This document shows, in pieces, positions 39,150 through 48,428 of a DNA stretch of 64,000 bases. Each line of letters opens with the position of its first letter. Positions within the stretch are counted from its first letter, which is position 1. The position numbers and the translations under genes are program-made. The notes under the pieces were generated by a model. It was given only the letters and a program-made list of their open reading frames with translations. It was not told the DNA's origin and searched no databases. Origin of the DNA: Aquabacter sp. L1I39 (GTDB taxonomy: Bacteria > Pseudomonadota > Alphaproteobacteria > Rhizobiales > Xanthobacteraceae); contig NZ_CP072392.1 of NCBI RefSeq assembly GCF_017742835.1, positions 1,346,285 through 1,410,284 on the forward strand, read 5' to 3'.

Positions 39150-39779
39150 TCAGCGCTTCAGGCCACCGAGGCCCTGGAGCAGGCCGGGTAGCATGTTGGC
39201 CGCCCCCGGGGGTACCTTCACCAATTGAGTGCCGGGCGGCAGGCGGAAGAGGGCTGGGTCCTGCGGGCCGCGGGTGAGGCTCGTCACCTCATAGGCACGC
39301 TCCATTTTCCCCTTCACCTCCACGTCCGTGCTCAGCACGATGCCATCCGGTGTGATGCAGGAGACCACGGGGGTCGTCACCGTCTTGGAAGTGGTGACCT
39401 TCCATAGGTCGCAGGTCTCGCCGATCACCTGGCTGGTGCCGACCTTCGTGCCCTCGCCCGTCACCACGGCTGTGCGGTAGGCATCCGGCACTTCCGCCTC
39501 CACGGCCATTTTCGGCATGTCGGGGAGCATCATCACCATCTTGGCGCGCTTCATGTCGACGATGCCGGCGACGGTGGCCGGCAGGCGCGGGCCGTTGACC
39601 ACCACGCGCATCTTATCGCCTGCGTGCCAGAGTTCGACCACCGCGTCATCCTTGGCCTTGGCCTTGAGGGCAAAGTCGGTGGAGGGGAGGGGGACCTGAT
39701 CCGCCAGCGCCGCGCTGAGTGCGACGGCGGACAGGAGCGATCCGGCCATCACGGATCGGAGGAAGCGGTGAGCCTGCAT
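39150..39779 (-). CDS. Exported protein, possibly DUF4412/LolA-like fold
   Basis: A 209-residue protein with a signal peptide (MQAHRFLRSVMAGSLLSAVALSAALADQ). The mature part is rich in beta strands, with ELWHAGDKMRVVVNGPRLPA, VDMKRAKMVMMLPDMPKMAV, two Cys that could pair (GETCDLW and VVSCITPDG), and PQDPALFRLPPGTQLVKVP before a Leu/Gly-rich tail. This pattern suggests the LolA-like/DUF4412 class, but I am not certain. Periplasmic. Divergent from phoR with 268 bases between; no evidence of a shared role. Confidence 0.65.
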   Translation of the reverse strand: MQAHRFLRSVMAGSLLSAVALSAALADQVPLPSTDFALKAKAKDDAVVELWHAGDKMRVVVNGPRLPATVAGIVDMKRAKMVMMLPDMPKMAVEAEVPDAYRTAVVTGEGTKVGTSQVIGETCDLWKVTTSKTVTTPVVSCITPDGIVLSTDVEVKGKMERAYEVTSLTRGPQDPALFRLPPGTQLVKVPPGAANMLPGLLQGLGGLKR

Positions 39780-40047
39780 ATGCCATCCTTAGATCGGGCG
39801 GTCGCCCGCTGGAAGGGGAAATGGGGCGGTCGGGCCGCCGCGCCCATCCAAGAGAAAAGGGAATCGGGCGCGCGGTCCGGAAGGCCCCGTGATGGCATGA
39901 CGTTGCGGCGGTTTGGCGACCTCTGTCTTATTGTGTTCGTGAAAGCGTTCCACCATATCAAAATTAAGCGACCGGCGCCGTGTGGCATCCGGCTGAAAGG
40001 CGGCATCGACGGCGGCGCGTCGGCGGGCCGCAGAGGAGACCGCTCTC

Positions 40048-41352
40048 GTGTGGCCGCGTATCGCCTTCGCAACCGTCGTGATCCTGGTGTCGCTGGCGGT
40101 CGGCCTCTTCCTCGATCCGATGCTGGGCGCGGGGGCGTTCGCGCTCATGGTGCTGGGCATGGCGGGCGCGCAATGGGCGCTCCAGCCTGTCGTCCAACTC
40201 TCGGCCCCCGCAGCACCTGCGGAGCCCTCCGAGACGCCGCGTCCCAGTCGCCGGGTGACCACGCAGATGGGCGCGCTGGTGGCTGCGCTGCCGGAGCCGG
40301 CGCTGCTCTTGAGCAAGGAAGGCGACATCCTGACCGCCAATGAACGGGTGGCGCTCGCCATCGGCCCGGCGCGGGTGGGCGATCCGCTCTCCTTCGTGGT
40401 GCGCGTGCCCGAGGTGCTGGAAGCGGTGCGGGAATGCGCACTGGACGGGATTCCCCGCCGCGTGGAATTCGGCGAGCGCATCCCCCTCGACCGCTGGCTC
40501 GAGGCCCATATCGTGCCGCTGCGGCTCGATTCCGACGGCACTGACCGCAAGTCCGTTGCGGAACGGGCACCGGACGCGGTGCTGTTGACCTTCCGCGACC
40601 TGACCCAGCAGCGGCGGGTGGAGCAGATGCGCGCGGATTTCGTGGCCAATGCCAGCCATGAGTTGCGCACGCCGCTTGCCTCCCTGTCCGGCTTCATCGA
40701 GACCTTGCAGGGTCCTGCCCGCAACGACGCGGCGGCGCGCGAGCGTTTTCTCGGCATCATGGCGGCCCAGGCCCGGCGCATGTCGCGTCTCATCGACGAC
40801 CTGCTCTCCTTGTCCCGCATCGAGCTGAACGCGCATGTGCGGCCGGAGACCCCCATGGAGGTCGGTGGTCTGATGGGCCATGTGTGCGAGACGCTGAGCC
40901 CGCTCGCGCGGGAGCGTGGCGTGGACTTGGCTGTACACCGCGACGGCGACCCGCTCATGGTGCTGGGGGATCGGGATGAATTGATCCGCCTGTTCGAGAA
41001 CCTGGTGGAGAATGCCCTCAAGTATGGCGCCTCCGGCAGGAAGGTGGAGGTGAGCCTTGGCGCCGAGCGTGAGGGCAAGGGCGAGACCGTGGTCATCGCG
41101 GTGCGCGACTACGGGCCCGGCATCGCGGCGGAGGATCTGCCACGCCTGACCGAGCGCTTCTACCGGGCCGATGTTGCGGCGAGCCGCGAGCAGGGCGGCA
41201 CCGGGCTTGGCCTCGCCATCGTCAAGCACATCGTCGCCCGCCATCGCGGACGTCTCCTGATCGACAGCCGGCCTGGCGAGGGCGCTATTTTTACGGTGCG
41301 GATGGAGCGAATCGTGGCGCGGGAGAAAGTCTCAGCCTCCTCAAGGACTTGA
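40048..41352 (+). CDS. phoR: Phosphate regulon sensor histidine kinase PhoR
   Basis: A 434-residue PhoR: two short N-terminal membrane helices (1-48) without a large periplasmic domain, a PAS region (ALVAALPEPALLLSKEGDIL, 75-180), HisKA with H204 in NASHELRTPLASLSGF, and HATPase with NLVENALKYGA, VRDYGPGI and GGTGLGLAIVKHI. In low phosphate it phosphorylates PhoB; in high phosphate the Pst complex and PhoU hold it in phosphatase mode. Starts at GTG after GAGGAG. First gene of the complete pho cluster. Confidence 0.95.
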   Translation: MWPRIAFATVVILVSLAVGLFLDPMLGAGAFALMVLGMAGAQWALQPVVQLSAPAAPAEPSETPRPSRRVTTQMGALVAALPEPALLLSKEGDILTANERVALAIGPARVGDPLSFVVRVPEVLEAVRECALDGIPRRVEFGERIPLDRWLEAHIVPLRLDSDGTDRKSVAERAPDAVLLTFRDLTQQRRVEQMRADFVANASHELRTPLASLSGFIETLQGPARNDAAARERFLGIMAAQARRMSRLIDDLLSLSRIELNAHVRPETPMEVGGLMGHVCETLSPLARERGVDLAVHRDGDPLMVLGDRDELIRLFENLVENALKYGASGRKVEVSLGAEREGKGETVVIAVRDYGPGIAAEDLPRLTERFYRADVAASREQGGTGLGLAIVKHIVARHRGRLLIDSRPGEGAIFTVRMERIVAREKVSASSRT

Positions 41353-41353
41353 C

Positions 41354-41382
41354 TCGTCATCAAGGTGTCACTCGTCGGTCAT
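41354..41382 (+). promoter_or_regulatory. Pho box of three repeats upstream of pstS
   Basis: TCGTCAT (41354-41360), GTGTCAC (41365-41371) and CGGTCAT (41376-41382) recur every 11 bases with 4-base spacers, matching PhoB half-sites (CTGTCAT consensus). The array begins right after the phoR stop and 93 bases before the pstS start. Confidence 0.8.
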
Positions 41383-41475
41383 AGAACGGTGGCGCCACGC
41401 CGTTAGAAGGTCGAAGCCCCGCGTTGCTCGCGGCTTCGGGCCTTGGGCGACTTGGGAATGGCAAGGAGATACCCC

Positions 41476-42519
41476 GTGAAACACGTCACCGCTTTTGGCG
41501 CGGCGCTTGCGCTCGCCGGATCCCTGTTCGCTGGCAATGCTTTTGCCGTCGACATCAATGGCGCCGGCGCGTCATTCCCGGCTCCTGTCTACCAGTCTTG
41601 GGGAGCCAAGTATAAGGAGAAGACCGGCAACGGCCTGAACTACCAGTCCATCGGCTCCGGCGGTGGCGTGAACCAGATCACCAACCGCACCGTCGACTTC
41701 GGCGCTTCCGACGCCCCCGTGGCGAGCGACAAGCTGGCGGCTGCCAACCTGCTGCAGTTCCCGACCGTGATCGGTTCCGTGGTCGCCACCGTCAATCTGG
41801 ACGGCGTCGGCTCCGACAACCTGAAGCTGACCGGCCCCGTGCTCGCCGACATCTATCTCGGCAAGATCACCAAGTGGGACGACAAGGCGATCGCCGCCCT
41901 CAATCCCGACCTGAAGCTGCCCTCCACCGCCATCGTGCCGGTCTACCGGTCCGACGCCTCGGGCACGACCTTCATCTTCACCTCCTACCTCTCCGAAGTG
42001 AGCCCGGAGTGGAAGTCCAAGGTGGGTGCTGCCACCTCCGTGCAGTGGCCGACCGGCGCTGGCGCCAAGGGCAATGAGGGTGTCACCGGCAACGTGAAGA
42101 ACGTGAAGGGCGGCATCGGCTACGTGGAGTTCATCTACGCCGCCTCCAACAAGCTGAACGTGACCCAGCTGCAGAACAAGGCCGGCAAGTTCGTCAAGCC
42201 GTCCGAGAAGGCCTTCGAGGAAGCCGCCGCCGCCGCCGACTGGGCGAACGCCAAGGACCTCGCCGCGTCCATGATCAACACCGCCGGCGAGACCGCCTGG
42301 CCGATCGTGTCCGCCACCTACATCCTGCTGCCGAAGAACCCCACCAATGTGGACGCTTCCCGCGAAGCGATGAAGTTCTTCGAGTGGGCGTATGGCAAGG
42401 AAGGCCGCGAGATCGCCGAGAAGCTGCACTACATCCCGCTTCCGGAATCCGTGGTGGCCAAGGTCAAGGACGCCTGGAAGTCCGAAGTGAAGACCCCCGA
42501 CGGCAAGCCCGTCCTCTGA
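41476..42519 (+). CDS. pstS: Periplasmic phosphate-binding protein PstS
   Basis: A 347-residue PstS. Signal peptide VKHVTAFGAALALAGSLFAG (start GTG) cleaved near AFAVDINGAG. Phosphate-site and family blocks: GAGASFPAPVYQSWG, YQSIGSGGGVNQI, DFGASDAPV, VYRSDASGTTFIFTSYL and GNEGVTGNVKN. It delivers phosphate to PstCA. The GTG at 41476 is preceded by AAGGAG at good spacing; an ATG upstream would add 11 residues before the signal. Transcribed from the Pho box. Confidence 0.97.
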   Translation: MKHVTAFGAALALAGSLFAGNAFAVDINGAGASFPAPVYQSWGAKYKEKTGNGLNYQSIGSGGGVNQITNRTVDFGASDAPVASDKLAAANLLQFPTVIGSVVATVNLDGVGSDNLKLTGPVLADIYLGKITKWDDKAIAALNPDLKLPSTAIVPVYRSDASGTTFIFTSYLSEVSPEWKSKVGAATSVQWPTGAGAKGNEGVTGNVKNVKGGIGYVEFIYAASNKLNVTQLQNKAGKFVKPSEKAFEEAAAAADWANAKDLAASMINTAGETAWPIVSATYILLPKNPTNVDASREAMKFFEWAYGKEGREIAEKLHYIPLPESVVAKVKDAWKSEVKTPDGKPVL

Positions 42520-42531
42520 TCTTGAGGGATC

Positions 42532-42562
42532 GATCCCGCCGCGCCGATGGTGCGGCGGGGTC
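42532..42562 (+). terminator. Hairpin between pstS and pstC
   Basis: GATCCCGCCGC (42532-42542) pairs with GCGGCGGGGTC (42552-42562; one G-U pair), 12 bases after the pstS stop, with only TCTTC following. It may partly terminate or protect the pstS message so that PstS outnumbers PstCAB. The rest of the 339-base gap to pstC shows no gene. Confidence 0.55.
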
Positions 42563-42858
42563 TTCGGCTTGGCCCGGCTGCGCGAGCGTCCGGGCCACGC
42601 GCGGATGGAGCGGAGGCTCCTCCTTTCGTCACATTCAGCACCATCGCCAGCACCTCGGAGCGGGCTGCCCCCTGAAGCGGAGCGCGGTCGCACCGGAGCG
42701 GCGATGAGGACCAAGGACGCGGCGCAGCCTCACATACGGGGCGCGGCGATCGCCCGGGGTCCAGAGGACACGCAATGTTCGGCCGTGCGCGAACCGTTCG
42801 CGCGGAGCCAATCGGGCCACGCAGCCGCGTGGCGGGCGCTACTGGGGAAGAGCGGGCA

Positions 42859-43836
42859 ATGGACGCAACGATCGAACAGGTAAAGGCCGGGGCGCTGACG
42901 CCCCTCGACAAGGCCAAGCCCAGGGGGGCGCTGGCGGATGCGGTGTTCGTGGGCACGCTCTGGGGCTGTGGCATGCTCGTGCTGCTGCTGCTCGGGCTCA
43001 TCATCGCCCAGCTCTTCAAAGGCGGCCTGCCGGCCCTCCAGGCCTTCGGCCTAGACTTCATCTGGAGCGCCGCCTGGAACCCGGTGACCGAAAATTTCGG
43101 CGCCCTGGTAATGATTTACGGCACGCTCCTCAGCTCCGTGATCGCGGTCGTGGTGGCGCTGCCTTTGTCCTTCGGTATCGCCTTCTTCCTCACCGAGATC
43201 GCGCCGCAGAGCCTGAAGCGCCCCATCGGCGTGGCGGTTCAACTGCTGGCCGCGGTGCCCTCCATCATCTTCGGCATGTGGGGCTTCTTCGTCATCGTTC
43301 CGCTGATCGGCGCCTATGTGCAGCCCCCGCTCATCGAGTGGCTCGGCCCGATCCCGGTGCTCGGCGCCCTGTTCCAGGGGCCTCCGCTCGGCTCAGGCAT
43401 GCTCACCGCCGGCGTGATCCTGGCGATCATGATCGTGCCCTTCATCACCGCGATGTTCGTCGAGACCCTGGAATCGGTGCCGCCTATGCTGAAGGAATCG
43501 GCCTACGGCGTCGGCTGCACCACCTTCGAGGTCTATAAGAACGTGTCCGTTCCTTATGGCCGCACCGCCATGGTGGGCGCGGTCATGCTCGGTCTTGGCC
43601 GAGCATTGGGCGAGACCATGGCCGTGACCTTCGTGATCGGCAATGCCACACGCCTGTCGGCCTCGCTGTTCGCGCCCGGCGCGACCATCGCATCCACCAT
43701 CGCGAACGAGTTCCCCGAAGCCTCCATCGGCTCGCTGAAGCTGACTTCGCTGCTTCAACTGGGATTCATCCTGTTCGTGATCTCCTTCATCGTTCTCGCC
43801 GTGTCGCGCGCCCTCGTGCGCTCGCGCCTCGACTGA
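42859..43836 (+). CDS. pstC: Phosphate ABC transporter permease PstC
   Basis: A 325-residue inner-membrane permease with six predicted helices. N-terminal cytoplasmic stretch MDATIEQVKAGALTPLDKAK, first helix VGTLWGCGMLVLLLLGLIIA, then NFGALVMIYGTLLSSVIAVV. The EAA-type loop ESAYGVGCTTFEVYKNVSVP contacts PstB, and GLGRALGETMAVTFVIGNA is the PstC signature. The ATG at 42859 lies in the alternative frame start region after GAAGAGCGGGCA; a start 84 bases upstream is not supported. pstA follows 17 bases later. Confidence 0.96.
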   Translation: MDATIEQVKAGALTPLDKAKPRGALADAVFVGTLWGCGMLVLLLLGLIIAQLFKGGLPALQAFGLDFIWSAAWNPVTENFGALVMIYGTLLSSVIAVVVALPLSFGIAFFLTEIAPQSLKRPIGVAVQLLAAVPSIIFGMWGFFVIVPLIGAYVQPPLIEWLGPIPVLGALFQGPPLGSGMLTAGVILAIMIVPFITAMFVETLESVPPMLKESAYGVGCTTFEVYKNVSVPYGRTAMVGAVMLGLGRALGETMAVTFVIGNATRLSASLFAPGATIASTIANEFPEASIGSLKLTSLLQLGFILFVISFIVLAVSRALVRSRLD

Positions 43837-43853
43837 TCCGGGAGGCACCCGTC

Positions 43854-44687
43854 ATGGCATCGCTTGCCGCACGCCGCGCCAAGGACAATCTGGTCAAGGC
43901 CGTTTCCACCGGCTTTGCCGTCCTGGCCATCTTCCTCCTGGCCTGGATCCTCTGGACCCTGGTCGCCAGGGGCCTTCCGGCCCTTGGTACCAACGTCTTC
44001 ACCCGCATCACCATGCCGCCCGGCCAGAATGGTGGCCTGCTCAACGCCATCGTGGGATCGCTGATCCAGGTGGCGGTGGCGCTTGCCATCGGCGGCCCCA
44101 TCGGCATCTTCGCTGGCACCTTCCTGGCGGAGAACGGCAAGGGCACCAAGATCGCCTCGGCGACGCGGTTCGTGAACGACATCCTGCTGTCGGCGCCGTC
44201 CATCCTGGTGGGCCTGTTCATCTACCAGCTGCTGGTGGTGCCGTTCGGCGGCTTCTCGGGCTGGGCGGGCTCCATCGCGCTGGCCATCCTGGTGATCCCG
44301 GTGGTGGTGCGCACCACCGAGGACATGCTGAACCTCGTTCCCGTGGGGCTGCGCGAAGCGGCTTTCGCGCTCGGCGCGCCGCAGTGGAAGGTGGTGATGA
44401 TGGTGACCTGGCGCGCGGCGCGCGCGGGCATCGTCACCGGCATTCTGCTCGCCATTGCCCGCGCGGCCGGCGAGACAGCGCCGCTGCTCTTCACCTCGCT
44501 CGGCAACAATTCCTGGTCGCTGGACATGTCCCAGCCCATGGCCAGCCTCCCTATCGCCATATATCAGTATGCGGGCAGCCCCTTCGACGACTGGGTCGCG
44601 CTCGCCTGGGCGGGTGCGCTGCTGATCACGGTGGGCGTGCTGGTGCTGAACGTGGCGTCCCGGCTGTTCCTGGCCCGCAACAAGTGA
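43854..44687 (+). CDS. pstA: Phosphate ABC transporter permease PstA
   Basis: A 277-residue permease, partner of PstC. It has six membrane segments, ending with VALAWAGALLITVGVLVLNV. Family marks: MPPGQNGGLLNAIVGSL, GIFAGTFLAENGKGTK, VNDILLSAPSILVGLFIYQL, the EAA loop REAAFALGAPQWKVVMMVTW and ARAAGETAPLLFTSLGNN. Preceded by GGGAGG. A 140-base spacer with two hairpins and a direct repeat separates it from pstB. Confidence 0.96.
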   Translation: MASLAARRAKDNLVKAVSTGFAVLAIFLLAWILWTLVARGLPALGTNVFTRITMPPGQNGGLLNAIVGSLIQVAVALAIGGPIGIFAGTFLAENGKGTKIASATRFVNDILLSAPSILVGLFIYQLLVVPFGGFSGWAGSIALAILVIPVVVRTTEDMLNLVPVGLREAAFALGAPQWKVVMMVTWRAARAGIVTGILLAIARAAGETAPLLFTSLGNNSWSLDMSQPMASLPIAIYQYAGSPFDDWVALAWAGALLITVGVLVLNVASRLFLARNK

Positions 44688-44765
44688 GCAGTTCCGGACC
44701 GCTGATGCGGTCCTCGCCTGGCCTTGGCGCCAGGCCCTGATGACAACCGGCCGGGCCACTGGGCC

Positions 44766-44817
44766 CGGCGCTCAGAGATCCAATGCCGGGCGATGCCGCC
44801 GGCGCTCCGAGATCCAA
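44766..44817 (+). repeat. 18-base direct repeat before pstB
   Basis: CGGCGCTCAGAGATCCAA (44766-44783) recurs as CGGCGCTCCGAGATCCAA (44800-44817), one mismatch, period 34 bases, ending 10 bases before the pstB ATG. Two GC-rich hairpins lie just upstream (about 44716-44735 and 44750-44769). It looks like a local tandem duplication of the pstB leader. Confidence 0.7.
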
Positions 44818-44827
44818 GAGGCCGCAC

Positions 44828-45652
44828 ATGACTTCCGCCGTGGACCCCAATTTCAATATCGCCGCTTCCGTCTCCGCCAAGCCGGACGCCATGTCGGCGC
44901 CCACCAAGATCAAGGTGGACAAGCTCAACTTCTATTACGGGCAGAACCATGCCCTGAAGAACATCAATTTCGAGATCCCCGAGAAGCGCGTCACCGCCAT
45001 GATCGGGCCGTCGGGCTGCGGCAAGTCCACCCTGTTGCGGGTGTTCAACCGCATGTATGACCTCTATCCCGGCCAGCGCGCCGACGGGCAGGTGCTGTTC
45101 GACGGGGTCAACATCGTCGGCAAGGAGCTGGACCCCACCATCGTGCGTACCCGCATCGGCATGGTGTTCCAGAAGCCCACGCCCTTCCCCATGTCCATCT
45201 ATGACAACATCGCCTTCGGCGTGCGCCTCCACGAGCGCCTGAACAAGTCGCAGATGGATGAGCGCGTAGAGAGCTGCCTGCGCAAGGCCGCCATCTGGGA
45301 AGAGACCAAGGACCGCCTGCACACCTCGGCGCTCGGCATGTCCGGCGGCCAGCAGCAGCGCCTGTGCATCGCCCGCACCATCGCGGTGCAGCCGGAGGTG
45401 ATCCTGCTGGACGAGCCCACCTCGGCGCTCGACCCCATTTCCACCTCGAAGATCGAGGATCTGATCGACGAGCTGAAGCAGGACTTCACCATCGTCATCG
45501 TGACGCACAATATGCAGCAGGCGGCCCGCTGCGCGGATATCACCGCCTTCTTCTATCTGGGCGAGCTGGTGGAGGTCGGCCCGTCCGACGTCATCTTCAC
45601 CAATCCGCGCCAGATCAAGACGCGCGACTACATCACCGGCCGCTTCGGCTGA
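44828..45652 (+). CDS. pstB: Phosphate ABC transporter ATPase PstB
   Basis: A 274-residue PstB. After a 35-residue N-terminal stretch the ABC domain shows Walker [20 protein letters not shown], the Q loop [20 protein letters not shown], signature [18 protein letters not shown], Walker [17 protein letters not shown] and the His switch [16 protein letters not shown]. The end [16 protein letters not shown] is typical for PstB. It powers PstSCA and takes part in PhoR signalling. phoU follows after 19 bases. Confidence 0.97.
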   Translation: MTSAVDPNFNIAASVSAKPDAMSAPTKIKVDKLNFYYGQNHALKNINFEIPEKRVTAMIGPSGCGKSTLLRVFNRMYDLYPGQRADGQVLFDGVNIVGKELDPTIVRTRIGMVFQKPTPFPMSIYDNIAFGVRLHERLNKSQMDERVESCLRKAAIWEETKDRLHTSALGMSGGQQQRLCIARTIAVQPEVILLDEPTSALDPISTSKIEDLIDELKQDFTIVIVTHNMQQAARCADITAFFYLGELVEVGPSDVIFTNPRQIKTRDYITGRFG

Positions 45653-45671
45653 CCCAGCAGGGGTAAAAACG

Positions 45672-46400
45672 ATGCCCGACCATATCGTATCGGCCTTCGA
45701 TGCCGAGCTGAAAGAAATCGGCCGCAAGGTGGTCGAGATGGGCGGCCAGGCCGAGCGCCTGGTGGCCGATTCCGTCAACGCCCTCATTCGCCGCGATACC
45801 GCGTCGGGCCAGAAGGTGATCCTGCTGGACGCCAGCGTCGACCACATGCAGCGCGAGATCGAGGAGAAGGTCATCCTCGTCATCGCCAAGCGCCAGCCGG
45901 TGGCCACCGACCTGCGCGAGCTGGTCGCGGCGATCCGCATCGCCTCCGACCTGGAGCGCATCGGCGACCTCGCCAAGAATGTGGGCAAGCGCGTCCTGGC
46001 CATCGAGGGCGAGTACCACCCTCAGAAGCTGGTGCGCGGGGTCGAGCACATGTCCGACCTGGTGCTTGAGCAACTGAAGGAAGTGCTCGACGCCTATGCC
46101 GGCAAGGATGAAGCGAAGGCCATTGAGGTGTGGGGTCGCGACAGCGTCGTCGACACCATGTACACCTCGCTGTTCCGCGAACTTCTCACCTATATGATGG
46201 AAGATCCGCGCAACATCTCGGTGTGCACGCATCTTCTGTTCTGCGCCAAGAACATCGAGCGCATCGGCGACCACGCCACCAATGTGGCGGAGACAGTCTA
46301 TTACATGGTTACCGGACAGATGCTCTCGGACGAGCGTCCGAAGGCGGACCGCTCCAGCGAAACCGCCGTCACCTTTCCGGGACAAGCCCTTCAGGGATGA
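45672..46400 (+). CDS. phoU: Phosphate signalling protein PhoU
   Basis: A 242-residue PhoU made of two three-helix bundles. Both metal-binding motifs are present: RIASDLERIGDLAKNVGKR (about 92-110) and CAKNIERIGDHATNVAETV (about 194-212). PhoU links the Pst transporter to PhoR and keeps the regulon off when phosphate is plentiful. Starts with AGGGG upstream, 19 bases after pstB; phoB starts six bases after its stop, so the genes are co-transcribed. Confidence 0.97.
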   Translation: MPDHIVSAFDAELKEIGRKVVEMGGQAERLVADSVNALIRRDTASGQKVILLDASVDHMQREIEEKVILVIAKRQPVATDLRELVAAIRIASDLERIGDLAKNVGKRVLAIEGEYHPQKLVRGVEHMSDLVLEQLKEVLDAYAGKDEAKAIEVWGRDSVVDTMYTSLFRELLTYMMEDPRNISVCTHLLFCAKNIERIGDHATNVAETVYYMVTGQMLSDERPKADRSSETAVTFPGQALQG

Positions 46401-46406
46401 TGATCC

Positions 46407-47108
46407 GTGCCCGCGCGTATTCTGATTATCGAGGACGAGGAACCGCTTAGCCTTCTGCTCCGGTACAATCTGGAGTCCGAGGGCTATGCGGTGGACAATG
46501 TGGGGCGGGGTGACGAGGCGGAGACCCGCCTCAGGGAGGCGGTTCCCGACCTCGTCATCCTCGACTGGATGCTGCCGGGCCTGTCCGGGATCGAGTTGTG
46601 CCGCCGCTTGCGCACCCGCGCCGAGACCGAGCGCCTGCCCGTCATCATGCTCACCGCTCGCGGCGAGGAGACGGAACGCGTGCGGGGCCTGGCCACAGGG
46701 GCGGATGATTATGTGGTCAAGCCCTTCTCGGTCCCCGAACTTCTTGCCCGGGTGCGGGCCCTGCTGCGGCGGGCCAAGCCCGAGCACGTGGCCACCCTCC
46801 TGCGGGCGGGCGATATCGAGCTCGACCGGGAGACGCACCGCGTCCATCGGGCGGGGCGCGAGATCCATCTCGGCCCCACTGAATTCCGGCTCCTGGAATT
46901 CCTGATGCAGAGCCCCGGACGGGTCTTTTCGCGGGAGCAGTTGCTGGACGGCGTGTGGGGGCAGGACGTCTATATCGACGAGCGCACCGTGGATGTTCAT
47001 GTGGGTCGCCTGCGCAAGGCCATCAATCGCGGCCGGCAGATGGACCCCATCCGCACAGTGCGGGGTGCCGGCTATTCCTTCAACGAGATGTTCGCCCGTT
47101 CCCATTGA
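46407..47108 (+). CDS. phoB: Phosphate regulon response regulator PhoB
   Basis: A 233-residue OmpR-type regulator. Receiver: ILIIEDEEPLSLLLRYNLE, acceptor D53 in LVILDWMLPGLSG, PVIMLTARGEE and DDYVVKPFSVPELLAR. Winged helix: LGPTEFRLLEFLMQSPGRVF, DVYIDERTVDVHVGRLRKAI, ending VRGAGYSFNE. It binds Pho boxes such as that at pstS. Start GTG. Last gene of the cluster, closed by a long hairpin terminator. Confidence 0.97.
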   Translation: MPARILIIEDEEPLSLLLRYNLESEGYAVDNVGRGDEAETRLREAVPDLVILDWMLPGLSGIELCRRLRTRAETERLPVIMLTARGEETERVRGLATGADDYVVKPFSVPELLARVRALLRRAKPEHVATLLRAGDIELDRETHRVHRAGREIHLGPTEFRLLEFLMQSPGRVFSREQLLDGVWGQDVYIDERTVDVHVGRLRKAINRGRQMDPIRTVRGAGYSFNEMFARSH

Positions 47109-47123
47109 GGCGCGACGTGTTTC

Positions 47124-47166
47124 AGGCCCGGTCGGCGGAGCATGTCCGCCTGCCGGGCCTCATTTT
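47124..47166 (+). terminator. Terminator of the pho cluster
   Basis: AGGCCCGG plus GGCGGA (47124-47139) pair with TCCGCC plus CCGGGCCT (47145-47160), separated by a 2x2 internal loop, followed by CATTTT; 16 bases after the phoB stop. Confidence 0.85.
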
Positions 47167-47380
47167 CGGGCATTGGCGGTAGGCTACCGCGCGGGCAGGC
47201 TGGCCTTCAACTAAAGTCGTGTGCCCTGGTGCCCTGAAAGCTCCGTGCGCGCTGCACGCGCCCTTTGCCTCTCTGCGCAATTCGTCCAATATCCCCGCCA
47301 CCCTTGCGTCCCATGGCCCGGGGGTAAGGAAAAACGGCGCGGCTCAGCCGCACCGGAAACGCACAGAAGGAGAGCGCCTG

Positions 47381-48352
47381 ATGAAACGCCTGCTCGCAGT
47401 CCTCGCTTTGGCCACGGCAGTCTTCACCGGTGGGGCCATGGCGCAGGAGGACTTCCCCAACCGGCCGATCCGGATGGTGGTGCCCTTCGCCGCTGGCGGA
47501 TCCACCGACATCGTCGCCCGCATCGTGGCGGCCAAGATGGGCGATATCCTCAAGCAGCCGGTGGTGGTTGAAAATCGCGCGGGCGCCGGTGGCAATGCGG
47601 GCGCCGCGGCGGTGGCCAAGGCAGCGCCTGATGGCTACACCATTCTCATGGGCACGGTGGCCACCCATGCCATCAACCCGGCCCTCTATACCAAGATGCC
47701 CTATGACCCGGTGAAGGACTTCGCGCCGGTCTCGCTGCTGGTGAACGTGCCGAACGTGGTGGTGGTGCATCCCTCGCTGAATGTGAAGACGACAGCCGAG
47801 CTCATCGCGCTGCTCAAGGCCAATCCGGACAAATATGAATATGCCTCGTCCGGCGTCGGCACCCCGCTGCATCTCTCGGGCGCCCTGTTCGAGAGCATGG
47901 CGGGCGTGAAGATGGTTCATGTGCCCTATAAGGGCGCCGGCCCGGCCAAGGTGGACCTCCTGTCCGGCCAGGTGAAGATCATGTTTGACAACCTGCCCTC
48001 GTCCATCGGCGCCATCCGCAAGGGCGATGTGGTCGGCATCGCCGTCACCACCAAGGATCGTTCGCCCGCCGCCCCCGACATGCCCACGGTGTCCGAGTCC
48101 GGCCTGCCCGGCTACGAGACCTATTCGTGGAACGCCATTTTCGCGCCGGCCGGCACCCCCACTGCTATCATCGACAAGCTGGCCAAGGCCTGCATGGAGG
48201 CCGTGGCCGACCCGGCGGTCAAGGCCAAGCTCGCGGATCTCAGCGCGGTGACGGTGGGTTCCACCCCGGCCCAGCTCGACGCCCATGTGAAGGCAGAGAT
48301 CGCCAAATGGACCCCGGTGGTGAAGGCGTCCGGCGCTTCCATCAACGACTGA
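47381..48352 (+). CDS. Tripartite tricarboxylate transporter (Bug family) periplasmic binding protein, Sec-type signal
   Basis: A 323-residue Bug/TctC protein. Signal peptide MKRLLAVLALATAVFTGGAM, cleaved near AMAQEDFPNRP, without twin Arg. Family blocks: PIRMVVPFAAGGSTDIVARI, VVVENRAGAGGNAGA, HVPYKGAGPAKVDLLSGQV and SWNAIFAPAGTP. The ATG at 47381 follows AGAAGGAGAG. No tctAB genes nearby, as for the other Bug gene at 570-1559, with which it shares family blocks but only moderate identity by eye. Two strong hairpins follow. Ligand unknown. Confidence 0.9.
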   Translation: MKRLLAVLALATAVFTGGAMAQEDFPNRPIRMVVPFAAGGSTDIVARIVAAKMGDILKQPVVVENRAGAGGNAGAAAVAKAAPDGYTILMGTVATHAINPALYTKMPYDPVKDFAPVSLLVNVPNVVVVHPSLNVKTTAELIALLKANPDKYEYASSGVGTPLHLSGALFESMAGVKMVHVPYKGAGPAKVDLLSGQVKIMFDNLPSSIGAIRKGDVVGIAVTTKDRSPAAPDMPTVSESGLPGYETYSWNAIFAPAGTPTAIIDKLAKACMEAVADPAVKAKLADLSAVTVGSTPAQLDAHVKAEIAKWTPVVKASGASIND

Positions 48353-48377
48353 AACTTCAGGTCCTGTGCCTGACGGG

Positions 48378-48409
48378 ACGCCCGGCGCTTGCGCCGGGCG
48401 TTTCCTTTT
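48378..48409 (+). terminator. Terminator of the second Bug gene
   Basis: ACGCCCGGCGC (48378-48388) and GCGCCGGGCGT (48391-48401) form an 11-bp stem with only TT between, followed by TTCCTTTT, 25 bases after the stop. Confidence 0.85.
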
Positions 48410-48428
48410 GGCCCCCTGCGCCCTCAAC

